Source of the DNA: Saprospira sp. CCB-QB6
Lineage (GTDB): Bacteria > Bacteroidota > Bacteroidia > Chitinophagales > Saprospiraceae
DNA length: 64,000 nucleotides
Direction of reading: 5' to 3'
NCBI RefSeq assembly: GCF_028464065.1
Contig: NZ_CP116808.1
Location: 3,005,501-3,069,500, forward strand
Under the pieces are notes generated by a model. That model did not search any database. It had not been told where the DNA came from and saw only the letters and a program-made list of their open reading frames with translations. Positions 26,642-35,639 of this stretch are shown piece after piece. Within the stretch, counting starts at the first letter, position 1; the number at the start of each line of letters is the position of its first letter. The translations under genes were made by a program, and so were the position numbers.

Positions 26642-27247
26642 ATGGATGCGTTGAACGTATTTATCAAAGCGGCCTTTATCGATAACATGATCCTAGCCTA
26701 CTTCCTAGGAATGTGCTCTTATCTAGCCGTATCGAAAACTGTAAAAACAGCCTTCGGTCTTGGCCTCGCCGTTATCTTTGTACTCGGTATTACCGTGCCT
26801 ATCAACTGGCTACTCAATACATATATTCTCCAAGATGGAGCTATCGTAGAAGGTGTAAGCCTCGTATTCCTACGCTTGATCCTCTTTATCGCTGTTATCG
26901 CCTCTATGGTACAGCTCGTAGAAATGATCATCGAAAAGGTCTCCCCATCACTCTACAACTCGCTGGGGATCTTCCTGCCACTCATTACCGTAAACTGTTC
27001 TATCCTCGGTGGATCACTCTTTATGGTGTCTAGAGAATATGAGTTTGGTACTTCTGTATCTTTTGGCCTCGGTGCTGGTGTTGGGTTCTTTCTCGCTATC
27101 GTAGCTATTGCCGCTATCCGCGAAAAACTCAAAACAGCTGCTATCCCACCCGCTCTCCGCGGTCTAGGAATGGCCTTTATCCTTACTGGCCTAATGGGCC
27201 TTGCCTTTATGAGCCTCATGGGTATTGATCCCGCGGCTTTTAACTAA
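26642..27247 (+). CDS. nqrE: Na+-NQR subunit E
   Basis: A 201-residue six-helix membrane subunit paired with NqrD. The segment [19 protein letters not shown] and the later [12 protein letters not shown] each hold the conserved cysteine of the intramembrane iron-sulfur site. Length is typical. It lies 40 bases before nqrF. Confidence 0.95.
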   Translation: MDALNVFIKAAFIDNMILAYFLGMCSYLAVSKTVKTAFGLGLAVIFVLGITVPINWLLNTYILQDGAIVEGVSLVFLRLILFIAVIASMVQLVEMIIEKVSPSLYNSLGIFLPLITVNCSILGGSLFMVSREYEFGTSVSFGLGAGVGFFLAIVAIAAIREKLKTAAIPPALRGLGMAFILTGLMGLAFMSLMGIDPAAFN

Positions 27248-27287
27248 TCAAAGCGATTTTCGTCTGAATTAAAAAATAGCTGACCTC

Positions 27288-28616
27288 ATGGAAATTATTA
27301 TTCCTATCATACTGGCAGTCGTTGTCTTTTCGGTACTCATCCTTTTTATGTCTGCCGGATTGATCTCTGCCCGTAAAAAACTTCTCCCTCAAGGAGATGT
27401 CAAGATTAAGGTAAATGGCGAGAAAACGTTTGAGGCTAAACCCGGCGGAACTCTCCTCGGTGTCCTCTCTAGCCAAAGTGTTTTCCTCCCCTCTGCCTGT
27501 GGTGGTGGTGGTACTTGTGCCATGTGCCGCTGTCAAGTAGATGCTGGCGGTGGAGATATTCTCCCTACCGAACTTAACCACATCTCTCGTAAAGATGCCC
27601 AAGATAACTGGCGCTTGGCTTGCCAAGTAAAAGTACGCGGCGATATGGAAATCCGTGTCCCCGAAGAAATCTTCGGTATCCAAAAATGGGAGTGTACTGT
27701 TGTTTCTAACTATAACGTAGCCTCTTTTATTAAAGAGTTTGTGGTACGCCTCCCCGAAGGCGAAGAGATGAACTTCGATCCAGGTGGATATATCCAAATC
27801 GATGTACCCAAAATTACTGTGGATTACAAAGATATGGATATCGAAGCGCATCCCGAACACCATGGCGATGACCCCAATAAGTTCCAAGAAGAATGGGATA
27901 CTTACAAACTTTGGGACCTCAAAATGGTGAACGATGAACCGCAGTTCCGAGCCTACTCTATGGCTAACCACCCCGCAGAAGGGAATATCGTAATGCTTAA
28001 TATCCGTATCGCTACGCCGCCTTTCAAGTTTAAGCAAGTAGACGGCAAACGCGTATGGGACGGTTACCAAGATATTAACCCCGGTGTCTGCTCTTCTTAT
28101 ATCTTTAACCAGAAACCTGGTGATAAGGTAGTCGTTTCAGGCCCCTACGGTGAATTCCATATCAAACCTACCAAAAAGGAAATGGTCTACATCGGTGGTG
28201 GTGCCGGTATGGCGCCCCTGCGCTCTCACCTCTTCCACCTCTTCCACACCCTCAAGACGACAGACCGTAAGGTGTCTTTCTGGTATGGTGGACGTACCCG
28301 CCGCGAATTGTTCTACATCGAGCAGTTCCGCGAAATCGAAAAGCAGTTTCCTAACTTCCGCTTCTATGTGGCCCTCGATAACCCCTTGCCCGAAGATAAC
28401 TGGCAAGTCAAAGAAAATATCGATGCCGAAGGGGATGGCTTTAGAGGATTTATTATGCCCGTTTGCTACGAGCAATACCTCAAAAATCACCCAGAACCAG
28501 AAGAAATTGAGTACTATTTCTGCGGCCCTCCCATGATGAACAAATCTGTGGTAGATACCCTAGATAGCCTAGGTGTGCCCGAAGAAAATATCTCTTTTGA
28601 CGACTTTGGTGGCTAA
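27288..28616 (+). CDS. nqrF: Na+-NQR subunit F (NADH dehydrogenase, 2Fe-2S, FAD)
   Basis: A 442-residue electron-input subunit. One N-terminal TM helix (about 3-22) is followed by a plant-type 2Fe-2S ferredoxin domain with C71, C77, C80 and C112 in the standard spacing. A ferredoxin-reductase module follows, with FAD motif FRAYSMAN and NAD motif GGGAGMAPLRSHLFH. It oxidises NADH and passes electrons to NqrD/E and NqrC. It is the last gene of the operon, followed by a terminator at 28633. No nqrM-like assembly gene follows directly. Confidence 0.96.
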   Translation: MEIIIPIILAVVVFSVLILFMSAGLISARKKLLPQGDVKIKVNGEKTFEAKPGGTLLGVLSSQSVFLPSACGGGGTCAMCRCQVDAGGGDILPTELNHISRKDAQDNWRLACQVKVRGDMEIRVPEEIFGIQKWECTVVSNYNVASFIKEFVVRLPEGEEMNFDPGGYIQIDVPKITVDYKDMDIEAHPEHHGDDPNKFQEEWDTYKLWDLKMVNDEPQFRAYSMANHPAEGNIVMLNIRIATPPFKFKQVDGKRVWDGYQDINPGVCSSYIFNQKPGDKVVVSGPYGEFHIKPTKKEMVYIGGGAGMAPLRSHLFHLFHTLKTTDRKVSFWYGGRTRRELFYIEQFREIEKQFPNFRFYVALDNPLPEDNWQVKENIDAEGDGFRGFIMPVCYEQYLKNHPEPEEIEYYFCGPPMMNKSVVDTLDSLGVPEENISFDDFGG

Positions 28617-28632
28617 TTTTAGCCCTTTCCAT

Positions 28633-28670
28633 AAAAGCCTCTGTTCTTTACAGGGGCTTTTTTATTTTTT
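28633..28670 (+). terminator. Terminator of the nqr operon
   Basis: AAGCCTCTG pairs with CAGGGGCTT with one wobble, followed by a long T-rich run. The same T-run opens into the next CIR element. Confidence 0.8.
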
Positions 28671-28791
28671 TGGGGCCTCCCGCAGCAAGCTGCGGGCGCT
28701 ACGTTTCGGGGCTCGCTAATCGCTCGGCCCTGCGCGGGCTAAGCCCGCTGGGTCTGGCCCTTTGGGCCACCCCTCCACATCGCTAGGCCAA
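28664..28791 (+). repeat. CIR element, B-type (clearest copy)
   Basis: Forward copy from the T-run and GGGGCCTCC to ATCGCTAGGCC. Hairpins are CCCGCAGC-AA-GCTGCGGG, GCGGGC-TAA-GCCCGC and TGGCCC-TTT-GGGCCA. The ends GGCCT and AGGCC pair, giving a cloverleaf-like plan. The rest of the gap up to 28903 shows no gene. Confidence 0.88.
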
Positions 28792-28903
28792 TTAACCGCC
28801 CAGCCTGCCCAAATTTTGGATAAAATTAAGTTTTGAAGCCTTGTGGCTTCCCCTTTTTTTTATAGCTTAGACCCTATTCAACAAACTCATTTAAAAATAT
28901 TAT

Positions 28904-30178
28904 ATGGCTTCTATTATAGCAGCAGAGCTAAAAAGCTGGTTGCCCGTCAAGCAAAACAGCGATTTCCCTATCCAAAACCTCCCTTTTGGTATCTTCAAAA
29001 CAGAACAGTCTGAAGCCCGTATGGCTACAATTATCGGAGATACCGTAATTGACCTACAACAATTAGCCAAATTGGGCCTTTTTGACGATATGGAGCTCGA
29101 TAAAGCTGTCTTTAGCCAGCGCTATATCAATGATTTTATGGCTCTCGGAAAAGCCAAAACCTCGGCCTTCCGCCTCCGCCTTGCAGAAATCTTTGCTCAA
29201 GATAATCAAGCAATGGCCCAACATGCCGAACTCCGCGCCCGAGCCCTCTTTTCTCTCGATAAAGTAGAACTGCTTCTGCCCGTCAAAGTAGGCGATTATA
29301 CCGATTTCTACTCTTCTATTGAACACGCTACTAACGTAGGAACGATGTTCCGCGATCCCAATAATGCCCTACTCCCCAACTGGAAACATCTGCCTGTAGG
29401 CTACCATGGCCGCGCTTCTTCTATTGTGGTTTCAGGCACAGCTATTCACCGCCCCAAAGGCCAACAAAAACCCGATGAAGGAAATCCCGTTTTTGGCCCC
29501 TGTAAATTGCTCGATTTTGAGCTGGAAATGGCTTTTGTCATCGGTAAAGAAAATCCCTTGGGTAAGAGTGTAAACACAGCCCAAGCCGAAGATTATATCT
29601 TTGGCCTCCTCCTCTTTAATGACTGGTCCGCCCGCGATATCCAAAAATGGGAGTATGTGCCCCTAGGCCCCTTCTTGGCCAAAAGTTTTGCTTCTACTGT
29701 TTCTCCTTGGGTGGTTACCCTAGACGCCTTTGAAGATATGCGCGTAGAAGGACCAGAACAAGATCCAGAAGTACTCCCTTACCTCCAATATGAAGGCAAG
29801 AAAAACTACAATATTGAACTAGAAGTTAGCCTCAAAACAGCAAGCGGAGCAGAGAAAACAATCTGCCAATCTAACTTTAAATACATGTACTGGAATATGG
29901 CCCAGCAATTGGCCCATCATACCGTAAATGGCTGTAATGTACAAGTTGGCGACCTCTGCGCCTCTGGAACAATCTCAGGCAAGGAGCCCTCCAGTTACGG
30001 CTCTATGCTAGAGTTAAGCTGGAGAGGTACCCGCCCTATCGATATGCCCGACGGTAGCCAACGCAAGTTCCTCCAAGATGGCGATGAACTAAGCCTTTCT
30101 GGCTATGGCTACAATGCCGCAGGTATTCGCATAGGTTTTGGCCCCTGTACAGGCAAAATTTTACCCGCTTTAGATTAA
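28904..30178 (+). CDS. fahA: Fumarylacetoacetase
   Basis: A 424-residue last enzyme of tyrosine and homogentisate breakdown, cleaving fumarylacetoacetate to fumarate and acetoacetate. It has an N-terminal SH3-like domain (PFGIFKT...) and the FAH catalytic fold. The catalytic histidine lies in DFYSSIEHATNVGTMFR. Metal ligands are in the FELEMAFVIG and NDWSARDIQKWEY segments. Length matches the eukaryote-like FAH family. It stands alone with a strong palindromic terminator; hmgA and other tyrosine genes are not in the window. Confidence 0.95.
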   Translation: MASIIAAELKSWLPVKQNSDFPIQNLPFGIFKTEQSEARMATIIGDTVIDLQQLAKLGLFDDMELDKAVFSQRYINDFMALGKAKTSAFRLRLAEIFAQDNQAMAQHAELRARALFSLDKVELLLPVKVGDYTDFYSSIEHATNVGTMFRDPNNALLPNWKHLPVGYHGRASSIVVSGTAIHRPKGQQKPDEGNPVFGPCKLLDFELEMAFVIGKENPLGKSVNTAQAEDYIFGLLLFNDWSARDIQKWEYVPLGPFLAKSFASTVSPWVVTLDAFEDMRVEGPEQDPEVLPYLQYEGKKNYNIELEVSLKTASGAEKTICQSNFKYMYWNMAQQLAHHTVNGCNVQVGDLCASGTISGKEPSSYGSMLELSWRGTRPIDMPDGSQRKFLQDGDELSLSGYGYNAAGIRIGFGPCTGKILPALD

Positions 30179-30196
30179 GCAATTGAACCAAAATGT

Positions 30197-30231
30197 AAGA
30201 GCGCACTCTCTAGAGAGTGCGCTCTTTTTTT
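30197..30231. terminator. Palindromic bidirectional terminator
   Basis: A 30-base perfect palindrome (AAGAGCGCACTCTCT and its complement) followed by T residues on the plus strand. It lies between fahA and the convergent lipoprotein gene. Confidence 0.88.
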
Positions 30232-30279
30232 GCCCTCTAGAGCTGCGCATTTTGCTACAACACGCTAGAGACCAAAATA

Positions 30280-30924
30280 TTAAAATAAACGGACCACAGT
30301 AAACATCATCCCAAGGGTATTATTGGCGTTTCCAACATCATAATTTGCCGCATCGAAGTTGCCATGCATATAACGGGCTTCTACGCCTAACTGCATTTTT
30401 TCAGTTTGCCAGCGATGGCCAAAAGAAATGATTGGACGATAGCCATTGGGAAGAAACTTTCTACCTTTTTCTACCTCAAACCAGTTCCTAATATTGAGAA
30501 ATAGAAAATTTTTGGCGCTCTTCTCTCTATTGAGATATTCCCAATACAAATTGAGGTCCGCTTCGGGTTGTATGGCTGTAAGCACTGAATAATGGGAGCT
30601 AAAGTGACCACTAATCCGAGGAGAAATGCTACAACCTGGCCGCCAAGCTTTGGGGTGCCAAAGACCATATAAAAAACCAAGATCAGCCATAAAAACGCCA
30701 GTAAAAATACTGCTGAAGTTAATGCCAGAATAAAAAGTTGTGCTTTTACTCAACCCATGGGCCAGCTGTATATTGATAATAGGAGCAGTGGGACTAGTAC
30801 TCAATAAGGATACATCCGCCCCAAAAGCAGTTTGCTTTTTTTCTAAAGGACGAATGACTCGACTAGAGGTACAAGAGGTCAAGAGAAAAAGACCAAAAAG
30901 GGAAAGCAGAATAGGGAACTTCAT
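30280..30924 (-). CDS. Lipoprotein, predicted beta-rich outer membrane protein
   Basis: A 214-residue unrecognised protein with a lipoprotein signal peptide: hydrophobic core then LLTSC with the lipobox cysteine at residue 18. The mature part alternates aromatic and polar residues in short strands (for example FYSGINFSSIFTG, GFLYGLW, RPIISFGHRW, MQLGVEARYMHG, LGMMFTVVRLF). This suggests a small outer-membrane beta-barrel or beta-sandwich ending in phenylalanine. It is a single gene with no functional neighbour. Outer-membrane location is inferred. Confidence 0.65.
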   Translation of the reverse strand: MKFPILLSLFGLFLLTSCTSSRVIRPLEKKQTAFGADVSLLSTSPTAPIINIQLAHGLSKSTTFYSGINFSSIFTGVFMADLGFLYGLWHPKAWRPGCSISPRISGHFSSHYSVLTAIQPEADLNLYWEYLNREKSAKNFLFLNIRNWFEVEKGRKFLPNGYRPIISFGHRWQTEKMQLGVEARYMHGNFDAANYDVGNANNTLGMMFTVVRLF

Positions 30925-30960
30925 AGGGGGAAAGTTAAATTGTTTTAGGCTCTGAAGGTA

Positions 30961-30996
30961 AAAAAAAAAGCTAATAGATCGAATCTATTAGCTTTT
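30961..30996 (-). terminator. Terminator of the RlmI-like gene
   Basis: AAAAGCTAATAGAT and ATCTATTAGCTTTT form a perfect 14-bp stem with a CGA loop. On the minus strand it ends in nine or more T residues. Confidence 0.88.
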
Positions 30997-31017
30997 CAAG
31001 TTCAGCACATTGCCGCT

Positions 31018-32217
31018 TTATTCTACATGCAAAAGCAAGCCCTTAAGGTAACTCCCTTCCGGATGAAACATGCTTACTGGATGATCCGCAGGCTGGCTCA
31101 AACGACGCAATACCCGCACCTGTCGACCCGCCTCAATGGCCGCAGAGGTAATCGTGTTGTAAAACAACTGCTCATCTACCACCTGAGAACAAGAGAAGGT
31201 GAACAATAAACCACCCGGAGCCACCTTCTTGAACCCTTCAATGTTGAGACGCTTATACCCCTGTACCGCCTTATGGCGCTTTTTGAGGCTTTTAGCATAG
31301 GCCGGAGGGTCAAGGACCATCACCTCATATTTTTCTTCCGATTGTTGCAAAAACTTGAGCACATCTTGAGTATAAGCCCGATGAGCTTCTCCCTCTAGAC
31401 CGTTAATTTCCACATTTTTATTGAGCAAATCAATCGCTTTAGCCGAAACATCCACAGAATCTACCCGCTTCGCACCCGCTTTTAACGCATAGATAGAGAA
31501 GCCTCCCGAATAACAAAAGGCATTCAATACCGTTTTGCCCTTGGCATAATGCCCCAAAAGCGCCCGGTTTTCTCTCTGGTCCAAGAAAAAGCCCGTTTTT
31601 TGACCCGTAATCCAGTTTACCTCGAACTTATGGCCATTTTCCAATACTTCAGCTAAGCCCGTTTCCGCCTCGCCATAAAGTAAGCCATCTTCCAATTCTT
31701 GCGCATAGAGCGCAGGCAAACTCGCCTTACTTTTATCATAAACAGCCTGAAGTTTATCCCCCAAACAACGCTTGAGCGCCTCCACAATTTCATTGCGGCA
31801 ACGGTGCATCCCAATAGAATGCGCCTGAAAAACAGCCGTACCCGCATAAAAATCAATAATCAAACCCGGCAAACCATCGCCCTCTCCATGCACCAAGCGA
31901 AAACAATTGGTGTTGGGGTCTTGGTCCAAACCCTCAATTTGTCGAACTTTCCAAGCCCGAGCAAATTTTTGCGCCCAAAAATCAGCATCAGGAGCCAAAG
32001 GCTCATAGCTAAATACCCGCACCGCAATACTGCCATGATGATAGTGCCCAATAGCCAAAAACTCTCCATTGCTGCGGTGTAGGCTTACAATATCACCATC
32101 TTCTACCTCTCCCTCAATGCGCTTGATGGCCCCAGAAAATAACCAAGGGTGCTTGCGCAAAATAGCGCTCTCTTTCCCCGGCTTGATAAATACTTTTGGA
32201 TAATATAATTTGTTCAT
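31018..32217 (-). CDS. rlmI: 23S rRNA m5C methyltransferase, RlmI-like
   Basis: A class I SAM-dependent RNA methyltransferase with an N-terminal PUA domain (FIKPGKESAILRKHPWLFSGA). A SAM-binding motif follows (TVLNAFCYSGGFSIYALKAGA), then a catalytic motif VMVLDPPAYAK and a C-terminal TFSCSQVV with the cysteine. This is the RlmI/YccW family that modifies C1962 of 23S rRNA. The start at 32217 (399 residues) begins right before the PUA domain; an ATG at 32244 would add nine residues. It is a single gene with its own terminator. Target position is inferred from family. Confidence 0.88.
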   Translation of the reverse strand: MNKLYYPKVFIKPGKESAILRKHPWLFSGAIKRIEGEVEDGDIVSLHRSNGEFLAIGHYHHGSIAVRVFSYEPLAPDADFWAQKFARAWKVRQIEGLDQDPNTNCFRLVHGEGDGLPGLIIDFYAGTAVFQAHSIGMHRCRNEIVEALKRCLGDKLQAVYDKSKASLPALYAQELEDGLLYGEAETGLAEVLENGHKFEVNWITGQKTGFFLDQRENRALLGHYAKGKTVLNAFCYSGGFSIYALKAGAKRVDSVDVSAKAIDLLNKNVEINGLEGEAHRAYTQDVLKFLQQSEEKYEVMVLDPPAYAKSLKKRHKAVQGYKRLNIEGFKKVAPGGLLFTFSCSQVVDEQLFYNTITSAAIEAGRQVRVLRRLSQPADHPVSMFHPEGSYLKGLLLHVE

Positions 32218-32252
32218 CAGTTGTTTGTTGCTGATCTGTTTCAAAGATTATT

Positions 32253-32374
32253 TTTTTGGGGCTGCCCCTCGCTTCGCTCAGGTCGGGCTGTGTCAGGGCT
32301 CGCTATTCGCTCGGCCCTGCGGCGGCTTTGCCGCCTTGGTCTGGCCTGCGGCCCCCCTTTTCCATCCCTCAGCC
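32253..32374 (+). repeat. CIR element, A-type
   Basis: Forward copy starting in T7 with GGGGCTGCCCC and ending ATCCCTCAGCC. Hairpins are GGCGGC-TTT-GCCGCC and GGCC-TGC-GGCC. It sits in the 5' region of the RlmI-like gene, in antisense. An extra hairpin of GGCGGC-AAA-GCCGCC follows at about 32382-32396. Confidence 0.85.
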
Positions 32375-32445
32375 AAAAGAAAGGCGGCAAAGCCGCCCAG
32401 CACCTTGGCCTAAAGGCAAAGGCCCAAAAATAGGCTTTTTAACGG

Positions 32446-33099
32446 CTATTGGCTAATCTCTCGATCTATATTTTCTCTGGCCACTTGCTCATATTTCTCT
32501 CTAAAGGCCGCTGAGTAGTAAATTTGAGGTCGATCCAAAAAACTTTTCATGGCTTTTCGCCTCCCTTGCTTATAAAATAAGAAGTTGTACCAATTGACGT
32601 ATTCCTTTTGTATGGCCTGAGCGTATTCTTCATAAATGAGCCAATTTTGGCCCAAAATGGCCAAGTCAAAATCTAGAAATAAACGACAATCTGGCTCATC
32701 GAGCAAAGGCGCATGCTTTTCTGTACTCAAAATATACTGTTCGAGCTGTTTGCATTTTTCGGCCCCCAAGGACTTGCGCAGCTGCTGCCGAGCAAATTGG
32801 GCCGATAAGCGCTCATTGTCTTTAGACTTGGGATTATATTCTACATCATGAAAAAAGATCGCCATTTGGACCAAGGCTTTCTCTTGCAGCTGCTCTTCCC
32901 ATTCATCGGCTAGCTGCAGCAGATTGTATAAATGAGAAAGATTGTGATAATGCCGATTCCAATCCGCATGGGCTGCATAAATGAGGTCCCAAATTTCTTG
33001 GGCCAAGTTGGGGCGGATCTGATAAGCCGTACAGGCTTCTTCCCATTTCTCAAGTAAATAGGCCGTTTGGCTTTCTTCTAAATATGGACTAATAATCAT
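32446..33099 (-). CDS. HD-superfamily metal-dependent phosphohydrolase (COG4339-like)
   Basis: A 217-residue helical protein with an HD-type metal site. HYHNLSHLYNLL supplies the first histidines and AIFFHDVEYNP the HD pair, then SAQFA helices. This fits the predicted metal-dependent HD phosphohydrolases of COG4339, whose substrate is unknown. The ORF is open as far as 33186, but the extra 29 codons are a translation of a repeat element, so the ATG at 33099 is chosen. It stands alone between two CIR elements. Confidence 0.8.
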   Translation of the reverse strand: MIISPYLEESQTAYLLEKWEEACTAYQIRPNLAQEIWDLIYAAHADWNRHYHNLSHLYNLLQLADEWEEQLQEKALVQMAIFFHDVEYNPKSKDNERLSAQFARQQLRKSLGAEKCKQLEQYILSTEKHAPLLDEPDCRLFLDFDLAILGQNWLIYEEYAQAIQKEYVNWYNFLFYKQGRRKAMKSFLDRPQIYYSAAFREKYEQVARENIDREISQ

Positions 33100-33158
33100 A
33101 ATGGATGGTTTAGCGGCAGTTGAGGGCGGCCAAGCCGCCCCTGGCCAAAGGCCAGAAC

Positions 33159-33278
33159 GGCTGAGGGATGGGCAGCAGTGGCCCAAAGGGCCAGACCCAG
33201 CGGGCTTAGCCCGCGCAGGGCCGAGCGATTAGCGAGCTGCGAGACAGCCCGACCCGACCGAAGGGAGGGGCAGCCCCA
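33159..33278 (-). repeat. CIR element, A-type
   Basis: Reverse copy, minus strand GGGGCTGCCCC to ATCCCTCAGCC. Hairpins are GCGGGC-TAA-GCCCGC and TGGCCC-TTT-GGGCCA. Two extra hairpins follow at about 33123-33154 (GGGCGGC with GCCGCCC, CTGGCC with GGCCAG). Confidence 0.85.
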
Positions 33279-33283
33279 GATTA

Positions 33284-34525
33284 TTATTCATAGACTTTGG
33301 CCTGTGCAGCTCTAATTCGGTCATTATAAATATAATTTTCTTGGGCCAAAACCTCTACATAGGGACGCATTTTTAGGATGAGGCTGGCCTCGCCCATTTG
33401 CTCCAGTAAATTGGTATAGGCCAACTGAAAATCATCTTGTAGGCGCTTAGGTTGGCCAGCAAAAGCGGGGCGGTTGGGGCTGCCTTTTAGCAAGGCATTT
33501 AAATAAAGGCCTTTTTGTTCCTCAATCCAGTCTTTGAGCTCATAATCAGGCAAACGCAACAAAAATTTATCCCAGCTAATGAGACGGGCAGCCAACTCGG
33601 TAATGGGCCGAATGATTTCGCCATCTTTGAGCACGGGTTCCTCAATGTCTTGGGCGTAGAGATCCAAGAAAATGCGTCCATTTGCTGGGGCCATGCGATA
33701 GACCCGTCGCTGAAATTTGTCAATATTAGGCACTAAAAGCAGTTCGCCTTTGGGGCCAAGGGCAAAGGCCAGATAAAGCTGGTCCAATTCTCTGAGGCTA
33801 GCATTTTGTTGCATATCAACAGAGCCGTAGCGTTTTAGCTCGCTCAAATACGCTTGGAATTTGCTGGCGGGCAAGCGATCTAGCCAATGGCTATGCAGCT
33901 TTTGCTGAAAGCTAATGAGTTTGGCCAGCGCCCAATCCGAAACACTGGCTTTTCGGTTGGGAAACATGCCCTCATAGTATTGGGTGGCTTCTTCTAGGGC
34001 ACCCTTATTTTGGATGGAGATTTTATCAATCAATTGACCAAAACGCTTCATTTGGGCTTGGTCCATGGGACTAAATTCTTCCTTTTGTACAAGTGGAATC
34101 GGTGTCTCACTTTCCTTAATGCTTTGAAAGCGCAAACTCTCTCGCTCGCTTAAAAACTTGATGCAGCCGCCATAAACCCAGCCTTCGTTGCCATTATTAC
34201 TACGCACCTTATACCAGTGCTCATAGCGTTTTTCGCCCCCCATTTCCACCAAAGTAGTAAAGGTAGTGCTGTCATTTAGATACTCTACCACGCTTTCTAG
34301 GGCCAAGCGCTCTAGTACGGCCCCTTCCAAATCAGGGGTAGAGCGTAGTCGCAAATGCGGAATGCTAACGGCAACAAATTGAGGCGGCTTATTGGCTTTA
34401 CTATTTTTGGCTTTTAAGCGATGGTCAGGCCCTTTGGGCTGTGCTTTTTCAGGAACAGACTCTGTACAAGCCTGAAATAAGAAAAGGATAAGGCTACTAA
34501 GCAGAATATGATGAAAGGGTCGCAT
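33284..34525 (-). CDS. SH3-domain lipoprotein
   Basis: A 413-residue exported lipoprotein: signal peptide ending LFQAC with the lipobox cysteine at about residue 20, then a charged linker. A bacterial SH3 domain follows at about 50-125 (VAVSIPHLRLRSTPDLEGAVLERL, NEGWVYGGCIKFLSE), which often binds cell-wall peptides. The C-terminal 270 residues are helical and not recognised. The start at 34525 was chosen because it gives a clean lipoprotein signal and removes the overlap with the next gene; an ATG at 34582 would bury the signal. It lies 40 bases downstream of the RmlD-like gene on the same strand. Confidence 0.75.
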   Translation of the reverse strand: MRPFHHILLSSLILFLFQACTESVPEKAQPKGPDHRLKAKNSKANKPPQFVAVSIPHLRLRSTPDLEGAVLERLALESVVEYLNDSTTFTTLVEMGGEKRYEHWYKVRSNNGNEGWVYGGCIKFLSERESLRFQSIKESETPIPLVQKEEFSPMDQAQMKRFGQLIDKISIQNKGALEEATQYYEGMFPNRKASVSDWALAKLISFQQKLHSHWLDRLPASKFQAYLSELKRYGSVDMQQNASLRELDQLYLAFALGPKGELLLVPNIDKFQRRVYRMAPANGRIFLDLYAQDIEEPVLKDGEIIRPITELAARLISWDKFLLRLPDYELKDWIEEQKGLYLNALLKGSPNRPAFAGQPKRLQDDFQLAYTNLLEQMGEASLILKMRPYVEVLAQENYIYNDRIRAAQAKVYE

Positions 34526-34565
34526 AGGGAATAGACTTCGTTTAGGGGCGTGAACAGTAGATAAT

Positions 34566-35468
34566 TTAACGCTTGGCGGCAATCTCTTCTAGCTGAGCCG
34601 CCAAACTCAAGGGCTGATAATTGAGGTATTGGGCTGCATAAAGACTTTGCATACTCAAATCCTCTGGCCGTGGCGGCTGAATATCGGCCAAACTAGCCGC
34701 CAAAATATTATGCGTATCAAGGCCAAAGCAATGGGCCATTTTTTGGGCCAACTCCAAGCGAGATAAGCGCTCTGGACCAGGCAAATGCCAAATTCTAGGC
34801 AGCTCTTCCTCTGCATTATAATAAATTAAGGCCAAAAGCTGCTGCAAATAACGCGCAGCTTCATATGCAGATAAAGGACTGCGATACTCATCCGCAAAGG
34901 CCGCTAATTGTTTCCCCTCATTTTGAGCCATTTGTGCCAACCACTGCCCAAAAAAATGTTTGCTGTAATCCGGCCCAATCCCTAATAACAAGGGTAACCG
35001 ACATATATAAGCATTGGGGTAATCTGCCAATAAAGCCTCTTCTACCGCCAATTTCTGACTGCCATACTGCAAGAGCGGATAAGCAAAACTCTCCTCATCA
35101 TAAGGAGCCGAATGCCCATTGAAAACCATATCCGAAGAGACAAACAAAAAGGGAATCCCCTTGGCCTTGGCATAATCCGCCAAAGTTAAACTCGCATAAA
35201 CATTCACATGATAGGAGAGGGCCGGATGCTCCTCGCAAAAACTAGTGTTGGCAATAGCCGCCGCATGAATAATGGCATCAGGGGCCAAACGATCCAATAA
35301 CTCCCGCACTTCCTGATCACGCAATAAATTGATGCGCTCCCAAGACCAAGGGGCCCCCTCAAATTGCTGCCGATAATATAAACCTACAGCCGCTGTACCC
35401 AATTGCCAAGTCTGCGCAAAATGCCAACCCAAAAAGCCAGAAGCTCCCGTTAAAATAATTTTTTTCAC
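34566..35468 (-). CDS. RmlD-like NAD(P)-dependent sugar nucleotide SDR
   Basis: An extended short-chain dehydrogenase of the dTDP-4-dehydrorhamnose reductase type. It begins with the nucleotide motif KKIILTGASGFLGWHF (GASGFLG) and has VSSDMVFNG near the active site and YGSQKLAVEE as the Y-x3-K catalytic pair. The start is set at GTG 35468, directly before the Rossmann strand; an ATG at 35510 would add 14 unconserved residues. It may reduce a 4-keto sugar nucleotide, but no rfbABC genes are adjacent and the exact substrate is not known. Confidence 0.8.
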   Translation of the reverse strand: MKKIILTGASGFLGWHFAQTWQLGTAAVGLYYRQQFEGAPWSWERINLLRDQEVRELLDRLAPDAIIHAAAIANTSFCEEHPALSYHVNVYASLTLADYAKAKGIPFLFVSSDMVFNGHSAPYDEESFAYPLLQYGSQKLAVEEALLADYPNAYICRLPLLLGIGPDYSKHFFGQWLAQMAQNEGKQLAAFADEYRSPLSAYEAARYLQQLLALIYYNAEEELPRIWHLPGPERLSRLELAQKMAHCFGLDTHNILAASLADIQPPRPEDLSMQSLYAAQYLNYQPLSLAAQLEEIAAKR

Positions 35469-35639
35469 AATCCAATTCGTTCGGTGAATCGCTAATCTAA
35501 GGAATCTCAAACTACCTTCATATTTAGGAGCCCAAATCTTTTGAAGCCGCTTAATTGAAATAAGTCTAAATAAGTTTTGCGGTCTTAGAAATACACCCTA
35601 TTATTGCACTATTAGTAATTGATCTAAATAAGAATAGCG

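Noticed and set aside
33100-33186. N-terminal extension of the HD-domain protein
   Set aside because: The extra codons translate a CIR element and its flanking hairpins. A normal ATG at 33099 gives the conserved start.
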